DNA of 50,926 nucleotides from Treponemataceae bacterium (lineage in GTDB: Bacteria; Spirochaetota; Spirochaetia; Treponematales; Treponemataceae), in NCBI GenBank assembly GCA_024680915.1, contig JAILBN010000056.1:1-50926 (forward strand). Reading direction: 5' to 3'. The translations under genes and the position numbers were made by a program. The notes under the pieces are model-generated. The model made no database searches and was not told where the DNA came from. It saw only the letters and a program-made list of their open reading frames with translations. This document shows positions 28,601 through 34,895 of the stretch, piece by piece (within the stretch, counting starts at the first letter, position 1; every line of letters begins with the position of its first letter).

Positions 28601-28895
28601 CTTTTTCAATCAGGTTCTCTACGGGAAGTCCGTGGCAGTCCCAACCGAAACGACGCTCAACCTTCTTTCCTTTCATTGTCTGATAACGGGGAATAATATC
28701 TTTAATAGTACTTGGCAAAAAATGACCGAAATGAGGGAGTCCGGTAGCAAAAGGAGGTCCATCATAGAAAACATATTCAGGACAATTCTCACGCTGACTT
28801 ACTGATTTCTTAAAAACATCATTGTCTTTCCAGAACTTAAGGATTTTTTCTTCCTGTTCAGGAAAACTGACTTTTGGATCTACTGATTCGTACAA
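25695..28895 (-). CDS. ileS: Isoleucyl-tRNA synthetase (long, eukaryote-like type)
   Basis: The 1066-residue class I synthetase charges tRNA-Ile with isoleucine and edits valine. The HIGH motif reads HFGH within PPFATGLPHFGHFLP (near residue 50), KMSKS appears exactly in DGKKMSKSLRNY (about 615), and the CP1 editing domain has AWTTTPWTLPSNLG. The length and the ADDLRYSD region after KMSKS resemble the eukaryote/mupirocin-resistant IleS2 type rather than the E. coli type. A Cys-rich insertion (CPDC with ICVG, then CSCGG) lies near 490-535. The start is TTG at 28895 with GGAGG seven bases upstream. A run of genes follows in the same direction: lipoprotein, upp and TPR lipoprotein. Confidence 0.96.
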   Translation of the reverse strand: MYESVDPKVSFPEQEEKILKFWKDNDVFKKSVSQRENCPEYVFYDGPPFATGLPHFGHFLPSTIKDIIPRYQTMKGKKVERRFGWDCHGLPVENLIEKELGLNSKTDIEQYGIDKFNEACRASVLRYTKEWQETITRLGRWVDFDNDYKTMNPEYMESIWWVFKSLWDKGLIYEGHYILPTCPRCATPLSNHELAQGGYKEVHDPAITIRFKVKEASPAANDPDMANGCTYFLAWTTTPWTLPSNLGLTMGPDIDYVKVHDGDEYYILAESRLSAYYKDPAACEIVWKKKGSELKDSRYEPLFPYFADLYKATDGSDGNPASIGAFRVFNADFVSTEDGTGIVHTAPGFGEDDNKVFQGSGVPTICPVDNECKFTAEVPDYKGRFVKDCDKDIMDRLKKEGKLVKRDQILHSYPFCWRCNSPLIYRAVGSWFVNVIKIRDNMVKANQSIYWQPEHIKNGRFGKWLENARDWAISRNRYWGNPIPVWECPDCGKQICVGSRQELADLSGTYPEDLHKHFVDKITIPCSCGGTMKRIPEVLDCWFESGSMPYAQNHYPFENKDYFDSHFPAKFISEGLDQTRGWFYTLTVLAVALFDKPAFENCVVNGLVLASDGKKMSKSLRNYTDPALVIKQFGADALRLFLMHSAAVKADDLRYSDDGVRDILKGILIPLWNSYSFFVTYANIDGVKATGHAFDENLPTNPLDRWLLSVTQKLAGEVSGALDDYDLSGAIDPIVSYIDQLNNWYIRRSRRRFWKSENDNDKFEAYEALYIALKTLAMVAAPVVPFITEAMWQNLRTEDDPLSVHLADYPVCDESKRDPKLEFKMETVQKAVSMGRSLRSQYNLKNRQPLKSVEFVTRNPEEKAVLLEMEESIREELNVKKVVFHEREDELVEYTAKANFKTLGKELGPLMKAAAAVITQLDQTSIQSILEGSTLSIDVQGKPVELDSSKIIVDRLEKATLKVVNDGTLTVALDSEITEDLKMEGFVRDFVRGIQNLRKESGFEVTDRITIKLTGSEILKKSYESFNDYISGETLATSIAWTSSLPDSAVSIEAGDETWKAVIARV

Positions 28896-28933
28896 AATAT
28901 TCCTCCGTTAATGTCAGGGAAAACCACAAAACA

Positions 28934-29019
28934 CCTTGTATGAATCTGGCACCCTGTATTTTAACCGAGCTATTATCTCATAAATATGTTTTTTGTTCTA
29001 TAGGGTGTAAAATACAAGG
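28934..29019 (-). promoter_or_regulatory. Candidate structured leader upstream of ileS
   Basis: Three inverted-repeat pairs are present: CCTTGTAT (28934-28941) with ATACAAGG (29012-29019), CACCCT (28950-28955) with AGGGTG (29002-29007), and TGTATTTTA (28955-28963) with TAAAATACA (29008-29016). The third pairing excludes the other two, so the transcript could switch between two folds. It is not a recognisable T-box (no specifier loop or conserved T-box sequence). The rest of 28896-29104 holds no gene. Confidence 0.35.
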
Positions 29020-29104
29020 CTAACTAGGTGAGCCCAGCAAGTCGGTTGTTTTTGGAGGCGTAATCTTATTCCGTGAAGCGGGCCCGTCTGTTTACAAAGC
29101 TTCG

Positions 29105-29698
29105 TCATTCAGCGGAAATACAATTATCGCACCATTCCTTGACCTTTATACCAACTTCTTCAGGGGATAAATCATCGACCATAAGCAGGTCTACGTTTTT
29201 TCTTCCGAGGAAATATTTTCTTTTCAATGGCATCATATTTTTCAGATGATGTTCAAAAAAATTGCGGCTTCTGCTTGTATCATTCTGCTTGTGCTGTCTT
29301 AAAACTTCGTCGGAGGCATCCAGGAAAAGGATTCTGTCTGGCAGACAAGCCCTTACCTCCTCCAGTTCTTTTTTAAGTGCCTTTTCGATTTCCCAATCCA
29401 TACCTATGCTTTTTGGATAGTTCAAAGTATAAAACTCAATTTCTTCCGCGCCAAAATCCATTACACTGCAAGGATAAAAGACTGCCTTATTATAGCGAAT
29501 TACTTCTTTTTTCAACCAAAGCTTTTGAATCTCCAGATAATCCTCGTAACGGTTTTTATCGAGCTTCCGCCTTTTGACTTCCTCCACAACATCGGTATTT
29601 ATTTCATAGCTGATGTTAATGTAAGGAGCATTTTCCTGAAGATATTTTACTGCAGTGGTTTTTCCAACGGCCATACAGCCCTGTAAAGATAGAATCAT
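29105..29698 (-). CDS. Small P-loop nucleoside/nucleotide kinase-like ATPase
   Basis: The frame opens at 29761, but the ATG at 29698 has a GGAG ribosome site and puts the Walker A motif GCMAVGKTT at residues 7-15, as usual for kinases of the deoxynucleoside/AAA_28 type. The protein is then 197 residues. Other family-like features are ILFLDASDEVLRQH (Walker B-like strand plus substrate-side helix) and SRSRNFFEHHL, an arginine-rich lid-like segment. The substrate cannot be told. It lies downstream of the flavin reductase gene in the same direction, with a 37-base gap, and may share its transcript. The surrounding 29-34 kb region is accessory. Confidence 0.7.
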   Translation of the reverse strand: MILSLQGCMAVGKTTAVKYLQENAPYINISYEINTDVVEEVKRRKLDKNRYEDYLEIQKLWLKKEVIRYNKAVFYPCSVMDFGAEEIEFYTLNYPKSIGMDWEIEKALKKELEEVRACLPDRILFLDASDEVLRQHKQNDTSRSRNFFEHHLKNMMPLKRKYFLGRKNVDLLMVDDLSPEEVGIKVKEWCDNCISAE

Positions 29699-29735
29699 TT
29701 TAATTTCTCCAATTAAGCCAAAGTCTTTTCCTGCC

Positions 29736-30326
29736 TCATCTAATGAGGTCGGAAGTTCCATCTTTCTTTACAAAATCCCCAATCTTTCCAAGCATCTTTC
29801 CAAGGCTGTGATATCTTCCTGAATAGATGACCGGGTCCAGCACTGTAAGGTCCACATCAAAGGTGTCTTTGCACACAAGCCTTTCATCTATCTGGATGTT
29901 GCAGATTTTGCAGAAGAAGGTTGTTGAATCTCCCGTCTCTACAGATTTTACTACCTTACATTCATAAACCCAACGGCTTTCGTTTAAGACCGGAACATCT
30001 AAAACTTCTCCGCGGACTTGCTCGTAGGAAATATCATCCTTGGCTCCGTCCTTCGCATGCTTTGAGCCAAAATAATCCATAAAGGGCAGCATATCCACGC
30101 TTACAAGGTTTGCGCTGAAGATACCGGTCCTAAGCACATTTTTCTTAGTCATCTTTGTGCCTGACATACTGATGACAAAAAGATATCCGTCGCCTTCTTC
30201 GTGAGTTGCGCTGGCCCAGGTGATTGGCGCAAAGTTTGCAGAACCGTCCTCATTGTTTGTACCAATTATAAAAGATGGCTGAACGCAAATGGAATATATG
30301 GGTTCAACAGAACGTCTTTTTGCCAT
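29736..30326 (-). CDS. Flavin reductase-like FMN-binding split-barrel protein
   Basis: The 196-residue protein matches the flavin reductase/DIM6-NTAB family: SFIIGTNNEDGSANFAPITW at the N-terminus, then VISMSGTKMTKKNVLRTGIF, the usual FMN phosphate-binding region, and the CKVVKSVETGDSTTFFCKI strand pair. It probably binds FMN and reduces a flavin or small molecule with NAD(P)H. The ATG at 30326 is chosen over a GTG two codons earlier because AGGAGG is eight bases upstream. A 37-base gap separates it from the kinase gene. Upstream lies about 200 bases of decayed sequence before the methyltransferase. Confidence 0.82.
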   Translation of the reverse strand: MAKRRSVEPIYSICVQPSFIIGTNNEDGSANFAPITWASATHEEGDGYLFVISMSGTKMTKKNVLRTGIFSANLVSVDMLPFMDYFGSKHAKDGAKDDISYEQVRGEVLDVPVLNESRWVYECKVVKSVETGDSTTFFCKICNIQIDERLVCKDTFDVDLTVLDPVIYSGRYHSLGKMLGKIGDFVKKDGTSDLIR

Positions 30327-30394
30327 TATCACTACCTCCTGATATTACGGACATAAATTCCATTCTATATTTAAGGATACAAAATAAAGGCTTG

Positions 30395-30543
30395 ATTTGG
30401 ATACCCAAATTCCTCTGTCATTTCGAACAAGACTCATCCATGAATCAATGTTGCTGCTGTCTCCAAATACTGCTTCCATATTTTTCCTCATTCCCAAGTC
30501 GGAACCTCGTCGTTCAGGCTTTTGTAAGTTTTTGCTCTTCTTA
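30395..30543 (-). pseudogene. Possible remnant of an acetyltransferase-like gene
   Basis: Between the methyltransferase stop and the flavin reductase a short minus-strand frame reads NMEAVFGDSSNIDSWMSLVR. This resembles a segment near the C-terminus of some GNAT-type acetyltransferases as I remember them; no N-terminal domain precedes it, and the sequence after it loses similarity. A frame change may lie just upstream, where another frame reads SLNDEVPTWE. The assignment is tentative. Confidence 0.35.
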
Positions 30544-31350
30544 TCATCGTGCGTATCCTTTAGCAAGAAACATTCCATACTCCTTAGGCAAATCTACAAC
30601 ACCATTTACCGAATGCTCCGTTATTATTTCTTTCAGTCTTTCAAAGGGAATATCATTTAATGCTTTTAGTGATGCTAAACTTCTAAGGTAATTCACAAGA
30701 TCATCAATATCTGTTACATGAAGTGAGTCCTTATAAAATCTGGCTTCTATATCCGAAAAAGCAGTTCTTAATTTCTCTTTTCCATTCTGCATTGTGAAGT
30801 TATGATTAGGATTGAAATTCTCGCCACTTAGACTAAACCATTCCGCAAGCTGCTCTAAGAAATTATTCTCCCCAAGTGTTGCGCAATAGAATACCCCTTC
30901 ATTCTTGAGCACTCTTCTCACCTCGTTTATTCCCTTGTCAATATCCGGAACATGATAAAGCATAGAATTAGCAATAACCATATCAAAGGAATTGTCTCCA
31001 AATGGCAGATCCTGAATATCTGCCACCCGATACTCAATATTGCTTTTGTTACCTACGTTCTCACGGGCCGTATTCAACATGCCCTCAGAGAAATCTGTAA
31101 GAAGCAGTTTACCAATTATATCAAGCAGGTTATCGCGTCCCATCCATATGCTTCCGGTACCGCATCCTATTTCCAATACCGTCATTCCATCAAAAATGTC
31201 GTAATTTGAAACTATCCAATTCCCATACCCCTGCAAGTTAGTTGAATATTTATCATGAAATGATATCCTTGTATCTAGACCTTTTGATGTTTTGTATTGT
31301 TCTTTTACATCGTCAGAATTATTAGAACTTCCAATCTTATTATTTTTCAT
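30544..31350 (-). CDS. Class I SAM-dependent methyltransferase
   Basis: The 268-residue protein has motif I VLEIGCGTGS (residues 58-67), motif II/III YRVADIQDLPFGDNSFDMVIAN and the following YHVPDIDKGINEVRRVLKNEG, the layout of Methyltransf_11/25 enzymes. The substrate is unknown; a small molecule is likely because there is no RNA- or protein-binding addition. The ATG at 31350 follows a short deaminase-like remnant by two bases, and the AGGA of the ribosome site lies within the remnant's end. Confidence 0.85.
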   Translation of the reverse strand: MKNNKIGSSNNSDDVKEQYKTSKGLDTRISFHDKYSTNLQGYGNWIVSNYDIFDGMTVLEIGCGTGSIWMGRDNLLDIIGKLLLTDFSEGMLNTARENVGNKSNIEYRVADIQDLPFGDNSFDMVIANSMLYHVPDIDKGINEVRRVLKNEGVFYCATLGENNFLEQLAEWFSLSGENFNPNHNFTMQNGKEKLRTAFSDIEARFYKDSLHVTDIDDLVNYLRSLASLKALNDIPFERLKEIITEHSVNGVVDLPKEYGMFLAKGYAR

Positions 31351-31352
31351 CT

Positions 31353-31502
31353 CTATTTCCTTTTATCTGTAACTTTATGCTCTATGCCACCTACAGATTC
31401 AATCGCAGCGGCAACGCCTCCGGCATATATCCTTTCAGAAAGCTCTCTGGGATTTTGCACAGCCTTTGCTGCCTGATATAATTCTTTCCAAATCTTTTCC
31501 AT
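31353..31502 (-). pseudogene. Truncated N-terminus of a cytidine deaminase-like gene (49 codons)
   Basis: An ORF of 49 codons starts at the ATG 31502-31500 and ends in TAG at 31353. It begins MEKIWKELYQAAKAVQNPRE, followed by SERIYAGGVAAAIES. This matches the N-terminal helix and first strand of cytidine-deaminase-like proteins, including the AGGVAAA segment. It stops before the zinc-binding motifs (CxE and PCxxC), so it cannot be active. The tail (GGIEHKVTDKRK) diverges from the family, marking the deletion or fusion point. It may still be translated and coupled to the methyltransferase two bases on. Confidence 0.55.
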
Positions 31503-31518
31503 ATTAATTTTCTTCTCT

Positions 31519-32319
31519 TTAATTTATTGATTTCACAAAATTAAGAAGGATTTCGTTGACTTTGTCGGGCTGGTCATCATTTGCATTATGCGATGCTCCG
31601 GGAATTATTATAAGTGGGAATCCGGTGCGCCTGGACCACTCTTTATTATAGGTCTTTACTTTTCCAACATTATCCTTATCACCCAGCAGCAGAATACTCT
31701 TGCAGGGAATATTCACATTCTTATTCTCAGGAATAAAAGCTGCCTCCCCTACATACAAGAGATGACAGAGCTCCTTCTTCTTGTAGCAGGACAGCATGTC
31801 ATGCATTCGTTTCTGTGCAGTCTCTGTAGCTCCGCATACCTTTGCCATAGAAGATCTCAGTAATTTATCAGGAAACATTCTGCACATCCACTCTAATTGA
31901 GACAACCAGAATAAATCTGATTTTGAGTAGTAGTCTCCGAAGGGAGCACTATCAATCGAAACAAAACCTGCCGCCTGGGAAGGATGCTGATCTATATAAT
32001 ACTGGGATAACATTCCGCCCAATGATTGTCCAACAAAAACGGCTTTGTCTATACCTTCAGTTTTAAGGATGTTATCCAGCTCATTGCAGACATTTGCATA
32101 TGAGAATTCATCATAGGGCCTTGATTTACCATGGCAGGGACAATCCCAAACCAGAACTTTGAACTTATCCTTAAAAAATAAAAGCTGAGCTTCGAACAAA
32201 CGATGATCTGCAGATAAACCTGGTAAGAAAACTATTGCTATATCACTTTCAATTTCATTTGTCCAATAGCAGGTTCTTCCATGATTGGAAGTTACTGATT
32301 TTTCATTCAATCCGTCCAT
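31519..32319 (-). CDS. Alpha/beta hydrolase
   Basis: The 266-residue protein has the alpha/beta hydrolase fold: an oxyanion-loop FLPGLSADH segment near residue 31, the nucleophile elbow GQSLGGM with Ser99, an acid LLLGDKDN near 208 and the histidine in PGASHNANDD near 243. A complete catalytic triad is therefore plausible. The substrate is unknown (an esterase, lactonase or C-C hydrolase would all fit). The ATG at 32319 has AAGGAG upstream. It heads the minus-strand accessory run and has its own promoter. Confidence 0.85.
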   Translation of the reverse strand: MDGLNEKSVTSNHGRTCYWTNEIESDIAIVFLPGLSADHRLFEAQLLFFKDKFKVLVWDCPCHGKSRPYDEFSYANVCNELDNILKTEGIDKAVFVGQSLGGMLSQYYIDQHPSQAAGFVSIDSAPFGDYYSKSDLFWLSQLEWMCRMFPDKLLRSSMAKVCGATETAQKRMHDMLSCYKKKELCHLLYVGEAAFIPENKNVNIPCKSILLLGDKDNVGKVKTYNKEWSRRTGFPLIIIPGASHNANDDQPDKVNEILLNFVKSIN

Positions 32320-32389
32320 ATTTTAACTCCTTAAGCTCCGATTTGTTATCGAGGTAGAAAAAAAATTGAAGTAAGGAGCCTATAACTAT

Positions 32390-32417
32390 ATTATACTGAG
32401 GTCAGAGATTTTCCAAA
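32390..32417 (-). promoter_or_regulatory. Promoter of the alpha/beta hydrolase gene
   Basis: On the minus strand TTTGGA (32417-32412), a 16-base spacer and a perfect TATAAT (32395-32390) precede the ATG at 32319 by about 70 bases. Confidence 0.5.
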
Positions 32418-32440
32418 TTAAATTTTTCCCGGCTTCATTC

Positions 32441-32701
32441 CTAGTTTTTTAGCCGGGGTAGCACAGTAATAAAAAATAAATTATCTTCATCATGCCTACT
32501 TAAATAATATTCCTCTACAAAGCGATTTGTCTTAGTAATATAAACTTTAAGTTATCGTTCCAGTTCCATTATATCAACTCTATTTAAAAGGAAATCAAAC
32601 AAGTCAATAACGAGAACCCCCTTCTTATCATAAGAAGGATTCAATCCTGTTTTAGCCACAACAATCTTTTTAAGAGAGTCATCTATTTGACTGTACGCGC
32701 T
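32441..32701 (-). pseudogene. Remnant of an ATPase gene (AAA/DUF4143-like C-terminus), interrupted
   Basis: A minus-strand frame open from 32701 reads DDSLKKIVVAKTGLNPSYDK, then KGVLVIDLFDFLL, then a TAA at 32554-32552. It continues in the same frame as KVYITKTNRFVEEYYLSRHD to a TAG at 32443-32441. The first part resembles the C-terminal end of AAA ATPases with a DUF4143 domain (pattern ID(D/N)..KKIV...GV..I.L.DFLL). No start codon or ATP-binding part is present. The 510-base stretch 32320-32829 otherwise holds only the two promoters and a 7-bp CCCGGCT/AGCCGGG hairpin at 32428-32457. Confidence 0.45.
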
Positions 32702-32766
32702 TTAACAATTAGCTTAATCTTTGATCATGCGCAGTTAATAAGGGGATTTAATATATTTCTGCAAAA

Positions 32767-32813
32767 AACAGTATATAACAGTTGATAACAGTTCTACACT
32801 GTTATATACTGTT
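32767..32813 (+). promoter_or_regulatory. GntR operon promoter with a 16-bp perfect operator palindrome
   Basis: AACAGTATATAACAGT (32767-32782) and its exact inverse ACTGTTATATACTGTT (32798-32813) flank 15 bases. A promoter fits inside: TTGATA (32782-32787), a 17-base spacer and TATACT (32805-32810). One arm touches the -35 box and the other covers the -10 box, so a bound repressor would block RNA polymerase. The GntR protein encoded 17 bases downstream is the obvious ligand. Confidence 0.8.
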
Positions 32814-32829
32814 TACAGAGGTTGACGAT

Positions 32830-33204
32830 ATGCATGTCATTTTAAACAACACATCGATGGTTCCTATTTACGAGCAGCTTTTGAATCAGGTCAAAAATGA
32901 AATCATAAGCGGCAGTCTTGCAGAAAACGAAATTCTTCCATCTGTAAGGGCTCTTTCCGCCGAGCTCAGGATAAGCGCACTTACAGTTAAAAAAGCCTAT
33001 GACCGTCTGGAAGAAGAAGGTTTTGTCGTTACTGTACACGGAAAAGGAACCTATGTTGCTGCAACCGACAAGCAGCTTGCCCAGGAAGCCCGGAAAAAAT
33101 CAGTGGAGGATGATTTTGCAACGGCTGTTCAGAAGGCAAGCGCGGTTGGTTATAGCAGGGACGAAATTCTTGAGATTGTTAAAATCATTTTGGAGGACTA
33201 CTAA
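32830..33204 (+). CDS. GntR-family (YtrA-type) transcriptional regulator
   Basis: From the ATG at 32830 (AGAGG upstream) the protein has 124 residues. It begins with the GntR winged-helix: PIYEQLLNQVKNEIISGSL, LPSVRALSAELRIS, TVKKAYDRLEEEGF and HGKGTYVA. Only a short C-terminal helix follows, which is the YtrA subfamily layout. Such regulators usually repress their own ABC transporter operon. The perfect palindrome over the promoter supports autoregulation. The stop overlaps the ATPase start by one base (TAATG). Confidence 0.9.
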   Translation: MHVILNNTSMVPIYEQLLNQVKNEIISGSLAENEILPSVRALSAELRISALTVKKAYDRLEEEGFVVTVHGKGTYVAATDKQLAQEARKKSVEDDFATAVQKASAVGYSRDEILEIVKIILEDY

Positions 33205-34049
33205 TGGTCAAAATTGATAATCTTGTAAAAAAATACGGCGATTTCTGTCTTAATGTTTCTATGGAAATAGCAGATGGCACCGTTACAGGTATTGTCGGAA
33301 AAAATGGAGCCGGTAAGAGCACCATAATCAAAGCGATACTTGGACTCATAAAAGCAGACAGTGGAAGCGTTACTATAAATGGAAAAGAGACAGATAAACT
33401 GACCGGGGCGGAAAAAGCAAAGCTGGGGGTTGCCCTCTCCGATTCCGGCTTCAGTTCCTATCTGCGGGTTGAGGATGTAATCTGCATCCTTAGAAAAAGC
33501 TATCCTGATTTTGATGAGAAGTTTTTCAGAAGCAAGTGTCTTTCTCTGGGGCTGGCTTTTAATAAGAAAATTAAAGATTTTTCTACCGGAATGAAGGCAA
33601 AATTTCGTGTACTCGTTGCTATAAGTCATAGGGCAGAGCTACTGATTATGGATGAACCTACAGCCGGACTTGATGTAGAGGCAAGAAACGATATTCTGGA
33701 TCTGCTCCGTCAGTATCTTTCGGATAATGAAAATAGCTCAATCCTTCTTACCTCCCACATTTCTTCAGATCTTGAGAGCCTGTGCGATGATATCTATCTT
33801 ATAAATGACGGAGCCATCGTCCTTCACGAAGACACCGATAACATCTTAAGTAATTATGCCATTCTAAAAGTGGATCAAGAAACTTATGAAAAGCTGGATA
33901 AGAGCTATGTTCTTAATACAAAAAAAGAGAACTTTGCTTATGTGTGCTTTACAAACGAAAAACAGTTTTATGCCGAAAATTATCCGGGAATCGTCATTGA
34001 AAACGGAAAGATAGACGATTTGATTTTAATGATGGCAGGAGGACAATAA
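33204..34049 (+). CDS. ABC transporter ATP-binding protein
   Basis: The 281-residue ATPase has Walker A GKNGAGKST (residues 32-40), a degenerate signature FSTGMKAKF (near 126-134) in place of LSGGQ, and Walker B LLIMDEPTAGLD with an H-loop TSHISSD. The C-terminal 60 residues are the tail common in YtrB/EcsA-type exporters. It pairs with the membrane protein encoded one base downstream, probably as an antibiotic or peptide efflux or envelope-stress exporter of the GntR/YtrA type. The substrate is not known. Confidence 0.9.
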   Translation: MVKIDNLVKKYGDFCLNVSMEIADGTVTGIVGKNGAGKSTIIKAILGLIKADSGSVTINGKETDKLTGAEKAKLGVALSDSGFSSYLRVEDVICILRKSYPDFDEKFFRSKCLSLGLAFNKKIKDFSTGMKAKFRVLVAISHRAELLIMDEPTAGLDVEARNDILDLLRQYLSDNENSSILLTSHISSDLESLCDDIYLINDGAIVLHEDTDNILSNYAILKVDQETYEKLDKSYVLNTKKENFAYVCFTNEKQFYAENYPGIVIENGKIDDLILMMAGGQ

Positions 34050-34050
34050 T

Positions 34051-34701
34051 ATGCTTGGACTAATAGAAAAAGATTTGAGACTCACACTTATCAGAAAACA
34101 AACCCTTTTGATTTTCTTTGCTGTGGCGCTGATTATGGGGATATCGATGGAAGGGAGCTTCATTATCGGATATCTGACAATACTTGCAACAATAGTTGCG
34201 GTTGGAACAATAAGCTATGATGAATTCGACAACGGATTTGCCTTTTTGATGACTTTGCCCTTTAACCGGAAAACATATGTCAAAGAAAAATACCTCTTCA
34301 GCCTGATTTTAGCTGTTTTAGCCTGGTGCTTTGGAGTAATACTCAACTGCATCGGAAACCTGATCCGCCACGACTCAATAGCCCTGATGGACAGACTGCC
34401 TATACTTTTAGTACTTTTACCTGCACTTTATCTTTCGGCAGCGGTTATGATTCCTCTTCAATTGAAGTATGGTGCAGAAAAAAGCAGAATCGTGCTTTTC
34501 ACCTTTTTTGGCATTATTGCGATTCTGATATTTGCAAGTAAAAAAATATCTGAAAACTCAGATGTCTTTGCCAGATTGATTACAAGTCTTGAGGGACTGT
34601 CCCCCTTTGTCCTCCTAGCTGTAATCGTCCTTGTGTGTTTGCTACTCACTTTTGCTTCCTATTTGTGGAGTATCAGGATTATGAAGAAAAAAGAGTTCTG
34701 A
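34051..34701 (+). CDS. ABC-2-type membrane permease
   Basis: The 216-residue protein has about six hydrophobic helices (near residues 19-35, 40-55, 85-103, 115-133, 150-165 and 185-207) and a cytoplasmic NGFAFLMTLPFNRKTYVKEKY segment, characteristic of ABC2_membrane_5 permeases partnered with YtrA-regulated ATPases. It is the membrane half of the exporter with the ATPase encoded just before it. AGGAGG lies nine bases ahead of its ATG. It ends the operon, about 110 bases before a terminator. Confidence 0.82.
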   Translation: MLGLIEKDLRLTLIRKQTLLIFFAVALIMGISMEGSFIIGYLTILATIVAVGTISYDEFDNGFAFLMTLPFNRKTYVKEKYLFSLILAVLAWCFGVILNCIGNLIRHDSIALMDRLPILLVLLPALYLSAAVMIPLQLKYGAEKSRIVLFTFFGIIAILIFASKKISENSDVFARLITSLEGLSPFVLLAVIVLVCLLLTFASYLWSIRIMKKKEF

Positions 34702-34813
34702 TCGTAGCAAATGCTCAGGCGCTTTAAAATAAAAGGGGTCAAAAAATCTATGCCTATTGCAATATAAAATCACAGAGCATTTTTTACCATTCTTCAGCGG
34801 ATAAGCACAAAAA

Positions 34814-34855
34814 AAAGCAGTCCTTGGAAAACCATTGTCTTCCTTAGACTGCTTT
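34814..34855. terminator. Bidirectional terminator between the ABC operon and the oad operon
   Basis: AAAGCAGTC (34814-34822) pairs perfectly with GACTGCTTT (34847-34855). Runs of A before and T after the stem give a U tail on either strand, so it can serve the permease on the plus strand and oadB on the minus strand. The rest of 34702-34895 shows no gene. Confidence 0.82.
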
Positions 34856-34895
34856 TTATATTACCGGAAGCTAATCAAGCTCCCGGACAAGGAAA

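Noticed and set aside
28896-29104. T-box riboswitch upstream of ileS
   Set aside because: There is an alternative-pairing structure, but no conserved T-box sequence, specifier loop or terminator, and T-boxes are mainly a Firmicutes feature.
29105-32319. Integron cassette array, as known from Treponema denticola
   Set aside because: No recombination sites with the GTTRRRY/RYYYAAC core lie between the genes and no integrase is present.
32428-32457. CCCGGCT/AGCCGGG hairpin as a terminator
   Set aside because: The loop is 16 bases and neither strand has a T run after the stem.
32620-32638. 19-base palindrome CCTTCTTATCATAAGAAGG as an operator
   Set aside because: It lies within the coding part of the ATPase remnant and is far from any promoter; chance similarity is likely.
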